Shown here in pieces: positions 30,822 through 37,945 of a stretch of 38,292 nt of DNA. Below the pieces are notes generated by a model. The model had not been told where the DNA came from. It searched no databases and saw nothing but the letters and a program-made list of their open reading frames with translations. The translations under genes and the position numbers were made by a program. How positions within the stretch are numbered: position 1 is the first letter of the stretch; the number at the start of each line of letters is the position of its first letter. The DNA lies in contig CAMAYM010000014.1 in the NCBI GenBank assembly GCA_945862495.1, positions 1-38,292 on the forward strand, in the 5' to 3' direction. This stretch comes from Bordetella parapertussis (GTDB taxonomy: Bacteria; Pseudomonadota; Gammaproteobacteria; Burkholderiales; Burkholderiaceae_B).

Positions 30822-32264
30822 TCACGCCTCAAGTTGAGCTTGGATCTTGCCTTGCCGTATCGCCTCAATAAATGCGAGATAGTCCAAGCTGTTTTGCTCG
30901 GCATATTGCACGGCAAACTCCCCGATCGCCTGATCAAAACTTTTACTTGTTCCAAGATAACCTGAAATCATGGCGGGGTCGCCTGAGCGCGCATGCGCGC
31001 GTGCCAACGCATGACCACACAGTTTTACGTAAAGTCGCAGCGTTTCAATATCCCAGTCCTCGATGATCGCAGAAAGCTTAAGGTCGCGAAGCTGTCGTAC
31101 GTAAAAGTCGCGCCCATTGACGCCGCGCGTCCAACCTAAAAATACATCCGAGGCCGTTTGCATAAGGCGTTGGCCATGCACCACGCGTTGACCTTGATTG
31201 GGATAGACACTTTTACCTGCGTATGGCTCAAGCACAGACTGTCGTGCTTCTTTGACCTGCAGGAAAAGCGGATCTTTATCCCCTGCCATAAATAAGGTCA
31301 CACAACACATTGTGCCCACGCTGCCGACTCCGACAACTTTGAGAGCGAGATCGCGGTAGTGAAAGCGATTGAAAAGCATGCGTACATGTTCTGGCAGAGT
31401 TTGACGGTAGGCTTCAATCACGGTCGCATAGTCAGATTGAGGGCCGGGCATCAGTAGCTCCGACGTATGAAAAATCAGCGGAGGTTCGTCCTTGATTTTG
31501 GGCGCACCCCCTTCGTGGATAACGAATTTCGGATACATGATGTCCGGATGTGACTTACGCCGCTCTTGCTCAATGCGCTGTGCCAGCCGTTTGCGGGCTC
31601 GACTGAGCACTTCTGGGTCTGTTGAGCGATGTGTGTAGTTTTGTAAGTCAATTTTGTCGTACCAGACATCGAGTGCACGCATCCCCGCGTAGTCAGACAT
31701 TTTTTCACGGTATTCACGCACAAGGTCGATGACAAGGCCTGCCGCTTCACTGGTCTCTAGTCCAATGTGCTGGGCTGCGATTACAACACTTGCAGCGAGT
31801 CGTTTGATATCCCACTCAAAAGGCGCCGGCAAGGTTTCATCTAAATCATTGATATCAAAAACAATATTTCTTTCTGGTGTCGCAAATCCACCAAAATTCA
31901 TGAGATGCGCATCGCCACATGCCTGGACGTAGAGGCCGCTCGTGGGCGTCTGCGAAAGATCAGACGCCATGATCGCAGCCGCACCTCTGTAAAAGGCGAA
32001 GGGTGATTGCGACATCCGACCAAAGCGAATGGGAACAAGGTGCTCAATCCGGCCAGCATTCGAGGCCGAAAGAATCTCGACTGGATCGCGATGTTTTTTT
32101 GGCGCATGCCACCCTGCATGCGCACTGCGTGGGGCTTTTTTGCGCAGGCTTTTGCCCTGAGTCGCTCGCTCCTCGGCACTCAGGTAGGGCGCAGTAGGGG
32201 TCTCAGATGTCTTGACGGACAGGGTAGGCTTGTACGCAGAATGTTGAGTAGAATTTTTGGCCAT
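30822..32264 (-). CDS. DUF2252 family protein
   Basis: Uncharacterised protein of 480 residues from the DUF2252 (COG4320) family. Kinase-like signature blocks are ACGDAHLMNFGGF (about 116-127) and FDINDLDETLPAPFEWDIKRLA (about 136-157), reminiscent of the catalytic HxD/N and metal-binding Asp loops of aminoglycoside phosphotransferase-like folds. The first ~60 residues are basic and probably disordered (RKKAPRSAHAGWHAPKKHRD). No signal peptide. It lies 50 nt after the patatin-like lipoprotein gene on the same strand. Function and substrate unknown, and the kinase comparison is family-level inference. Confidence 0.85.
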   Translation of the reverse strand: MAKNSTQHSAYKPTLSVKTSETPTAPYLSAEERATQGKSLRKKAPRSAHAGWHAPKKHRDPVEILSASNAGRIEHLVPIRFGRMSQSPFAFYRGAAAIMASDLSQTPTSGLYVQACGDAHLMNFGGFATPERNIVFDINDLDETLPAPFEWDIKRLAASVVIAAQHIGLETSEAAGLVIDLVREYREKMSDYAGMRALDVWYDKIDLQNYTHRSTDPEVLSRARKRLAQRIEQERRKSHPDIMYPKFVIHEGGAPKIKDEPPLIFHTSELLMPGPQSDYATVIEAYRQTLPEHVRMLFNRFHYRDLALKVVGVGSVGTMCCVTLFMAGDKDPLFLQVKEARQSVLEPYAGKSVYPNQGQRVVHGQRLMQTASDVFLGWTRGVNGRDFYVRQLRDLKLSAIIEDWDIETLRLYVKLCGHALARAHARSGDPAMISGYLGTSKSFDQAIGEFAVQYAEQNSLDYLAFIEAIRQGKIQAQLEA

Positions 32265-32314
32265 GTTTTAGCTTCAATGCATTGTGAGAAACGAAGGATC
32301 CAACAAACGATTTG

Positions 32315-33775
32315 CTAGTTGACCGTTTTGATCCGATTGTTTTTTATCACCTTTTGAAATTCTGGGGAGCGCTGAATGATTTTCTTAGCGGCAGCCCTTA
32401 GACGATCCACCGCCTCTGGTGATAGTACAAATGAAGTGGGTAAACCATTCAGATATTCATATTCCGACTGATCCTCCAGCAGATTAAATGCAACATTCAC
32501 TGCATATAAATCAATGTCTGGAGTATTGACGATTTTTGCTAACGTAGGATCTGTATTGCCAGCAAATAATTTAGATTGACGTAATGTGCGCATGCTGTTC
32601 CAGCGTGCTTGAGTATCCTTGAGGACCTCCACTTCCTCATAAGAGTAGTGGTCAATGGGTACGCCTGTTGCCTTGATCAGCAGCTCAATACTACCGGGGC
32701 CATTCACCGATTTATTCCAAGACGCTGGTTGCGATGAAAGCGCATTGACCACCATGACAACAATCCGCTTGACGCCATCAAACGGCGTTGACTTTCCGGC
32801 CAAGCTCATTGCCTCAAGACCTTGTAGAAAATTGAGCACTTCACGCATTGCTAAATTGTCTGCAAGACCTCCATCGACGACATGAATATACGGATTATCC
32901 TTTTGGTCGTGATAGGACTTTAGATCTTGCATCGTTTGAACGATGCGTGCAGCCGGCCTATTTGTATTCGCTGAATTCTCAAAATAACGCAGTTGATCGG
33001 GCTCAATAAATTGACATCTGCCAGCATAGTTGTTGTAAGTGACTGGAGAGAGGATGAAAGGCACTGCAGAAGACGATGCGGCTGCACGAGATAATGGGAC
33101 AGCTAATAAATCAGAGCATAGATAATCAAAAAAATCTTGATTAAAGGCAAATCCTGCGCCTGAAGAAATATCAGTACCTGATGCCAAAACAAATGGGGTA
33201 TTACGCTTGAGCAAGTCACCGTAGGTCGCTCCATGAAATAGAATTTCATCATAGAGTCCAGCGGCCATTTCAGAGCGCCCCCAGCCGGTTGAAGCTAAGC
33301 GAGTCCAATTAAAGGGGTTCACTGCTCTAGCAATGAGTTCACCCTGCACATCACGTTTTAAAAAATCTTTTTCGTAGAAATCAAAGAGTTTCTCGCCATG
33401 TAAGGCATACGACAGTGCGGTAAAGCTCCCTCCAGATACGCCCGTAATAAAATTGACTTGGTCGATCGCACGAACTCTTTTACCGTTTGATTCAACCAGC
33501 TCAATATCGCGTAATGCCTCAAGTACGCCATAGGAAAATGCTGCCGCCCTTGTGCCGCCGCCAGAAAATGCTAAGACCACTAAAGTCTCAGGCATCTTTC
33601 CATTCTTTAATCTATCGGGATTTAAAAATCGGTAACCTTTTTGTAATTCAATCTGATCAATCTGTGGATTGATGGGCCTGTTGGCACAGCCGACGAGCGT
33701 GAAAAGATAAAACGCACTGACCAGCAATAGGAGTGCAGTTCTTAGATGGCGGTTTGCAATATTCAAGATCTTCAT
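32315..33775 (-). CDS. Patatin-like phospholipase lipoprotein
   Basis: Predicted lipid-anchored patatin-family acyl hydrolase, 486 residues. The ATG at 33775 is chosen over an adjacent TTG. The signal ALLLLVSAFYLFTLVGC ends in a lipobox with Cys30. The patatin domain has the oxyanion motif FSGGGTRAAAFSYG (about 70-83), the nucleophile elbow GVSGGS with Ser114, and the Asp of the dyad in VVDGGLADN (Asp301). The C-terminal ~100 residues are family-specific. Upstream on the same strand are a terminator and tRNA-Ser. Downstream is DUF2252. Phospholipase or lysophospholipase action at the envelope is inferred. Confidence 0.9.
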   Translation of the reverse strand: MKILNIANRHLRTALLLLVSAFYLFTLVGCANRPINPQIDQIELQKGYRFLNPDRLKNGKMPETLVVLAFSGGGTRAAAFSYGVLEALRDIELVESNGKRVRAIDQVNFITGVSGGSFTALSYALHGEKLFDFYEKDFLKRDVQGELIARAVNPFNWTRLASTGWGRSEMAAGLYDEILFHGATYGDLLKRNTPFVLASGTDISSGAGFAFNQDFFDYLCSDLLAVPLSRAAASSSAVPFILSPVTYNNYAGRCQFIEPDQLRYFENSANTNRPAARIVQTMQDLKSYHDQKDNPYIHVVDGGLADNLAMREVLNFLQGLEAMSLAGKSTPFDGVKRIVVMVVNALSSQPASWNKSVNGPGSIELLIKATGVPIDHYSYEEVEVLKDTQARWNSMRTLRQSKLFAGNTDPTLAKIVNTPDIDLYAVNVAFNLLEDQSEYEYLNGLPTSFVLSPEAVDRLRAAAKKIIQRSPEFQKVIKNNRIKTVN

Positions 33776-33857
33776 CAATATGTTTAAGAACTTAGCCTGA
33801 TCTGATTTTCACTCATTCGCTTTAGTACATCTATAAACCAAAGAAAATCTAGGTAAC

Positions 33858-33893
33858 AAAAAACCCAGCAATTCTTTGAATTGACTGGGTTTT
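33858..33893 (-). terminator. Intrinsic terminator of tRNA-Ser(UGA)
   Basis: On the minus strand, AAAACCCAG and CTGGGTTTT enclose CAATTC/GAATTG around a 3-nt loop: a 15-bp stem with one bulge, ending in six T (33863-33858). It lies 13 nt after the tRNA 3' end. Confidence 0.85.
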
Positions 33894-33905
33894 CTATATA
33901 AATTT

Positions 33906-33995
33906 TGGCGGAAGCGGTGAGATTCGAACTCACGGAGGGCGTGAACCCTCGCCGGTTTTCAAGACCGGTGCCTTAAACCACTCGGCCACGCTTCC
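33906..33995 (-). tRNA. tRNA-Ser(UGA)
   Basis: A 90-nt class II tRNA on the minus strand. Acceptor GGAAGCG (from 33995) pairs with CGCTTCC (33916-33910). Discriminator G at 33909 and encoded CCA at 33908-33906. Anticodon stem CCGGT/ACCGG flanks loop CTTGAAA with anticodon TGA. The long variable arm with GAGGGTTCACGCCCTC is typical of tRNA-Ser. Confidence 0.97.
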
Positions 33996-34119
33996 ATCGG
34001 GAAGGGCTGAATCATAAACTATTTAGCAGGATATTTCCTGCGTGTCGCACGGGTGCACCCTTAATCGAGGGCAACAGGATACAATTCTGGGTTTGCTGCT
34101 ATCTCTTACACGCTCAAAA

Positions 34120-34860
34120 ATGACCGCAACGCGCAATAGACTCGTATTGGGTAACTGGAAAATGCATGGCAATCTGGCTGATAACGCCAAGTTGCTTTCA
34201 GCACTTTTGGCTGCCCCTAAACCGGCTTCATCCACCCAAATGGGTGTGTGCGTGCCTTTTCCTTACCTCGCACAGGCTGCGCTGGCATTAAAAGGTTCTT
34301 CGTTCGCCTTGGGCGCACAAGATCTCAGCGTTCACAAGCAAGGTGCTTTTACGGGTGAAGTCTCGGGCTCTATGTTGGCTGATTTTGCATGCCGCTTTGT
34401 GTTGGTGGGTCATTCTGAGCGCCGAGCCATGCACGCTGAGTCCGATCAGCTTGTGGCGGACAAGGCACAAGCAGCCTTGACAGCGGACATTACCCCGGTT
34501 GTGTGTGTGGGTGAGTCACTCGCTGAACGTGATGCAGGCCAGGCGGTTGCCGTGATCGCGCGCCAGTTAGCGCCAGTCTTAGCGTTAGGTGCTTCGACAG
34601 TTAATAAAATGGTTGTGGCCTATGAGCCTGTTTGGGCAATTGGTACAGGTCGTACTGCGTCTCCAGAGCAAGCTCAGGAAGTGCATGCAGCGATTCGAGC
34701 TGCCCTCAAGGGCATTGGTGCAGAGCACGTGCAGATTTTGTATGGTGGTAGCGTTAAAGCGGCAAATGCCGCCAGTTTGTTTGCCATGCCTGACATCGAC
34801 GGTGCGTTGGTCGGTGGGGCTTCTTTAGTTGCCGAGGATTTTCTAGCGATTGCCGCCTAA
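34120..34860 (+). CDS. tpiA: Triose-phosphate isomerase
   Basis: Glycolytic/gluconeogenic interconversion of dihydroxyacetone phosphate and glyceraldehyde 3-phosphate. The ATG at 34120 gives 246 residues, normal length. Upstream in-frame codons are not conserved. Catalytic residues: Asn12 and Lys14 in LGNWKMHG, His98 in VGHSERR, Glu169 in AYEPVWAIGTG, and the phosphate loop ILYGGSVK. No clear Shine-Dalgarno sequence is visible before the start. It is followed by secG, the usual betaproteobacterial order. Confidence 0.97.
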   Translation: MTATRNRLVLGNWKMHGNLADNAKLLSALLAAPKPASSTQMGVCVPFPYLAQAALALKGSSFALGAQDLSVHKQGAFTGEVSGSMLADFACRFVLVGHSERRAMHAESDQLVADKAQAALTADITPVVCVGESLAERDAGQAVAVIARQLAPVLALGASTVNKMVVAYEPVWAIGTGRTASPEQAQEVHAAIRAALKGIGAEHVQILYGGSVKAANAASLFAMPDIDGALVGGASLVAEDFLAIAA

Positions 34861-34926
34861 AGTACTTTTCCTGAAGCGGTTTTAGTTTGAAGTTTCCACT
34901 GGTTGTTTAGTTTTCGGAGCGTTTCA

Positions 34927-35385
34927 ATGTCTTGGATGTTTAACCTTCTGCTTGTTGTGCAGATTCTTTCTTCGCTAGCCATCATTTCCCTCGTCTTGCT
35001 GCAGCAGGGCAAGGGTGCGGATATGGGTTCAGCCTTTGGTAGCGGCTCCGCGGGCAGTCTGTTTGGTGCAACAGGTGCCGCCAACTTTATGTCACGCGCC
35101 ACTAAGTGGGCGGCGGTGGTCTTTTTTATCACCACAATCGGCCTGGCCTACGTCGCGAACCGCGGCAACACCGGCCAGGACACCGGCATCATGCAAAACT
35201 TCACACAGACTGCGCCTGTTGCACCACCTGCTGGCTCAGCCGTTCCTGGCGTTGCGCCAAGCGCACCCGCAGCGCCGGCCGTTCCGTTGAATGCAGTACC
35301 TGGAGTGCCTGCAGCACCTGCTGCTCCTGCGCTACCTACAGCGCCAGCGATTCCAGCCGTGCCTGCTGCCCCAGCTAGCAAATAA
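34927..35385 (+). CDS. secG: Protein-export membrane protein SecG with Pro/Ala-rich tail
   Basis: Auxiliary subunit of the SecYEG translocon. From the ATG at 34927 (GGAG at 34916-34919) the protein has 152 residues. Two membrane helices (about 3-22 and 56-76) flank the conserved cytoplasmic loop LQQGKGADMGSAFGSGSAGSLFGATG. The last ~60 residues are a Pro/Ala/Val low-complexity tail, much longer than in E. coli SecG (110 residues) but in keeping with what I recall of Burkholderiales homologues. Confidence 0.94.
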   Translation: MSWMFNLLLVVQILSSLAIISLVLLQQGKGADMGSAFGSGSAGSLFGATGAANFMSRATKWAAVVFFITTIGLAYVANRGNTGQDTGIMQNFTQTAPVAPPAGSAVPGVAPSAPAAPAVPLNAVPGVPAAPAAPALPTAPAIPAVPAAPASK

Positions 35386-35418
35386 ACCCTAAGACAGAAA
35401 TCAAAGATTGTGGCTACG

Positions 35419-35427
35419 TGCTACAAT
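35419..35427 (+). promoter_or_regulatory. Extended -10 promoter element of tRNA-Leu(GAG)
   Basis: TG at 35419-35420, one base, then TACAAT (35422-35427) forms an extended -10, 25 nt before the mature tRNA. It is embedded in a 9-bp hairpin, AAAGATTGT (35403-35411) with ACAATCTTT (35423-35431), which could also mark the end of the tpiA-secG transcript. Confidence 0.5.
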
Positions 35428-35452
35428 CTTTGGCTAATCAAGACCACATAAA

Positions 35453-35537
35453 GCCGACGTGGTGAAATTGGTAGACACGCTATCTTGAGGGGGTAGTGGC
35501 GAAAGCTGTGCGAGTTCGAGTCTCGCCGTCGGCACCA
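35453..35537 (+). tRNA. tRNA-Leu(GAG)
   Basis: An 85-nt class II tRNA. Acceptor GCCGACG (35453-35459) pairs with CGTCGGC (35527-35533), then A and encoded CCA to 35537. Anticodon stem CTATC/GGTAG with loop TTGAGGG gives anticodon GAG at 35487-35489. Long variable arm and GAGTTCGAGTCTC T-arm are present. It decodes CUC/CUU. Confidence 0.96.
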
Positions 35538-35832
35538 TCAAAGTTCTGCATCAACCTGCACTAACCTTTTCTTCATTTCTGCTGCATTTCTGCACTCATT
35601 CCTGCATTATTCATACCCTCGCTGTCAGGTCCCAATCTCCTGGCAAGCATCAATGCAATCTCAGCATTCATTCTCCGCGCTCACAATCTCCCCAACAACA
35701 ATAAACTTTTAGGTATATTGTGTCTAAGAACACGCTAAAGGCGAATTTGTTGTTGTGAGCATTCATTTGCCCAGAACATTCAGATAAGTTTTTGGCAAGA
35801 TTGATTGATGACAAACCAAGAAGGACTGCATA
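35538..35832. other. Intergenic region with CTGCA repeats and inverted repeats upstream of uspA
   Basis: No gene seen. The first 70 nt are pyrimidine-rich with five CTGCA motifs (35546, 35556, 35582, 35590, 35602). Further on, GCTCACAA (35679-35686) and CAACAACAA (35693-35701) are both complementary to TTTGTTGTTGTGAGC (35746-35760). An inner GTGT/ACAC pair lies at 35720-35733. TATATT at 35714-35719 could be a -10. The right arm ends 72 nt before uspA. Confidence 0.5.
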
Positions 35833-36261
35833 ATGAAAATTCTCGTCGCCACCGATGGCTCAAAAAATGCGTTGCGTGCTGTGAAATACGCAGCTGACTT
35901 GTTGGGCAGCAACACAGATAAGACCAAGAGCATTACGCTCATCAGCGTACATGACGATGCCGGTTTGCGTCATGCGAAGGCTTTTGTGGGCAAGGAAGCA
36001 GTCGCTGACTACCTGAGAGAGCTGAGTGAAAAAGAACTCAAGCCCGCGATGAAAGTGCTGGATGCGCAAGGCATCAAGCACGATATGGTCATGCTAGTGG
36101 GCAATGCGTCCCAGGAAATCGTTGCGCAGGCGCAGAAGGGTAAGTACGACATGGTTGTGTTGGGCTCCAAGGGGCGCAGCGCGATTGCCGATATGTTGTT
36201 GGGCTCGGTCGCCCAGCGCGTGTTGACCCAGGCCAAGCAACCAGTCGTGTTGGTAAAGTAA
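35833..36261 (+). CDS. Universal stress protein, UspA family (ATP-binding type)
   Basis: The 142-residue single-domain Usp begins MKILVATDGSKNALRAVKYA. The ATP-binding motif G-x2-G-x9-G-S/T is complete: Gly111, Gly114, Gly124 and Ser125. This places it with the nucleotide-binding UspFG/MJ0577-like group. AAGGA at 35821-35825 precedes the ATG with 7-nt spacing. Its own terminator follows, so it is probably monocistronic. Biological trigger not readable from sequence. Confidence 0.92.
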   Translation: MKILVATDGSKNALRAVKYAADLLGSNTDKTKSITLISVHDDAGLRHAKAFVGKEAVADYLRELSEKELKPAMKVLDAQGIKHDMVMLVGNASQEIVAQAQKGKYDMVVLGSKGRSAIADMLLGSVAQRVLTQAKQPVVLVK

Positions 36262-36301
36262 TACTCACGCGCCAAGCATCATGCCTGGCAGTAAAGATAA
36301 G

Positions 36302-36336
36302 CGAGCCGGGAATTTTTATTTCCGGCTCGTTTTTTT
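36302..36336 (+). terminator. Intrinsic terminator after uspA
   Basis: CGAGCCGG (36302-36309) with CCGGCTCG (36322-36329), extended by G-T and A-T pairs to a TTTT loop, followed by seven T (36330-36336). Confidence 0.9.
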
Positions 36337-36602
36337 GAAAGGGTATAAGTTGTGCTTGTTTCGGGTGTTGCACTGCTGCGACACTGATTTGCGGGTAAAC
36401 CCTGTGTTTTTGGTTCGTTTTCTTATTTTTGTTGCGGTAACCCAACAGAAAATGCCGCCTTAGTCGTTTTTCTGCCGGGATTCATAGCCACAGCCCCCAA
36501 TTTTTGATGCAATAGCGTCAACTTCCCTTAGCGGAGTTAGGGGGGCGGCAGACAAATCGTTGTTTGTTGCTCTTGTCACTCAAATCTACGGAGATTTCTT
36601 AA
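36337..36602 (+). other. Long leader/promoter region of the porin gene
   Basis: The gene-free interval between uspA and the porin is 341 nt. After the uspA terminator it holds no open frame worth calling. The stretch is T/G-rich. It ends in a purine-rich patch (GTTAGGGGGGCGGCAG) and the ribosome site CGGAG (36589-36593), 9 nt before the porin ATG. No confident -35/-10 pair was found. Confidence 0.4.
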
Positions 36603-37778
36603 ATGAAAAAGACTCTGCTCGCCGCCGCCCTGTTAGCCGGCTTCGCTGGTGCCGCTTCGGCCCAATCCTCAGTAACTTTGTACGGTATTGTTGACGGCGG
36701 TTTGCGTTACAACAACGTCAGCTATTCAAACGGCAATGGCGCATCAAACTTCGGTTTGGCATATGGCCAACAGTCGGGCAACCGTTTCGGCCTGAAAGGC
36801 GTCGAAGATATCGGTGGCGGTAACAAAGCAACTTTCGTTCTCGAAAACGGTTTTGACCTCGGTAACGGCACACTTGGTAACAGCGGCCGTATTTTTGGTC
36901 GTGCTGCTTGGATGGGCGTTGAGAGCAACTCATGGGGCTATGTCCGCATCGGTCGTCAGCTCAACTTCGCAACAGAATACGTTGGTCTCCCAGTTGACCC
37001 GTTCGGCACAGGCTTTGGCCAGTTGAACATGGGTACAGCTTTCGGTGTTGTTAACACAGACCGTATCTCTAACGCAATCAAGTACCAAACACCTAACATG
37101 TCTGGTTTCCAGGCTGGTATTGGCTACTCGTTCGCAACAGGCAACACAGCCCTATACACACCTGATGCTAACGGTAACGGCAAAGCCGGTACATCAGGCA
37201 CAGGCTACAACTTCGCTACTTCAAACAACTCACGTCAGTTGACTTTGGGTGCTAAGTACGCAAACGGCCCATTCTATGCAGCTGCATCATGGGACAAACT
37301 GTACGCTGACAACGGCGGCGCTTTGGGTCGCAATGCATCAATCAGCTCATGGAACATTGCTGGTACATACGACTTTAAAGTTGTCAAGCTTGCTCTGGGT
37401 TACGGTCAGACACGTGACGGCGCAGTCTTGGGTCAGGGCACTGGCGTAACAGGCGCGAGTTCAATTGCTCAGAAATTGGGATCGTCTGGCGACCTGATTT
37501 TCGCACCTTCAGTTGGTGCAAACAGCTACATCGTTGGTTTGACTGTTCCTGTGAACCCAGTTTCACGCGTGATGCTGTCATGGAACATGTTGTCACCTAA
37601 CACCAACATGCAAGATGCATACAACGCACAGAACCAGTCTGCTTACAACATCGCCTACACATATGACTTCACAAAGCGCACAAACGTGTACGCATTGTTT
37701 GGTTACATGAACAACGTCGGTACTGTTGACACAGCTAAGAGCACCCTCATCGGTCTCGGTATGCGTCACCAGTTCTAA
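36603..37778 (+). CDS. Gram-negative porin (Burkholderiales trimeric type)
   Basis: Outer-membrane general porin of 391 residues. The signal peptide MKKTLLAAALLAGFAGAASA is cleaved before QSSVTLYG. The mature chain begins with the typical SVTLYGIVDGGL strand and contains NRFGLKGVEDIGGGNKATFVLENGFDL and RAAWMGVESNSWGYVRIGRQ. It has alternating beta strands throughout and ends in the C-terminal Phe (GLGMRHQF) required for Bam-dependent assembly. Own terminator downstream, so monocistronic. It lies between tRNA-Leu(GAG)/uspA and nuoA, where related genomes as I recall them have nuoA directly. Confidence 0.95.
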   Translation: MKKTLLAAALLAGFAGAASAQSSVTLYGIVDGGLRYNNVSYSNGNGASNFGLAYGQQSGNRFGLKGVEDIGGGNKATFVLENGFDLGNGTLGNSGRIFGRAAWMGVESNSWGYVRIGRQLNFATEYVGLPVDPFGTGFGQLNMGTAFGVVNTDRISNAIKYQTPNMSGFQAGIGYSFATGNTALYTPDANGNGKAGTSGTGYNFATSNNSRQLTLGAKYANGPFYAAASWDKLYADNGGALGRNASISSWNIAGTYDFKVVKLALGYGQTRDGAVLGQGTGVTGASSIAQKLGSSGDLIFAPSVGANSYIVGLTVPVNPVSRVMLSWNMLSPNTNMQDAYNAQNQSAYNIAYTYDFTKRTNVYALFGYMNNVGTVDTAKSTLIGLGMRHQF

Positions 37779-37834
37779 GCAATCGCTTAGAGTTGCAACC
37801 TAGCCTCGGTTAGGTTGTTGCAAGACAGTAAATA

Positions 37835-37869
37835 GCGAGCCACTCTTTTGAGTGGCTCGCTTATTTTTT
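37835..37869 (+). terminator. Intrinsic terminator after the porin gene
   Basis: GCGAGCCACTC (37835-37845), loop TTTT, GAGTGGCTCGC (37850-37860), then TTATTTTTT. A perfect 11-bp stem. Two weaker hairpins precede it: CTAAGC/GCTTAG over the stop codon, and CAACCTA/TAGGTTG at 37796-37817. Confidence 0.92.
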
Positions 37870-37903
37870 AGTGGGTCATTACAGGTAAAACCCTGATGCG
37901 GGA

Positions 37904-37912
37904 TGATACAAT
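37904..37912 (+). promoter_or_regulatory. Extended -10 element upstream of nuoA
   Basis: TG, one base, TACAAT (37907-37912), about 34 nt before the nuoA ATG. It gives a predicted leader of roughly 27 nt for the NADH dehydrogenase operon. No clear -35. Confidence 0.45.
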
Positions 37913-37945
37913 CTTGAAGTTTTGTGCAACAGCCGGAAACGTTCA

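Noticed and set aside
35546..35606. CRISPR-like array from the repeated CTGCA motifs
   Set aside because: Units are 5 nt with irregular spacing (10, 26, 8, 12). There is no repeat-spacer structure and no cas gene.
37779..37945. Duplicated 3' end of tRNA-Leu(GAG) as an att site before nuoA
   Set aside because: No match to the tRNA T-arm/acceptor sequence was found in this interval.
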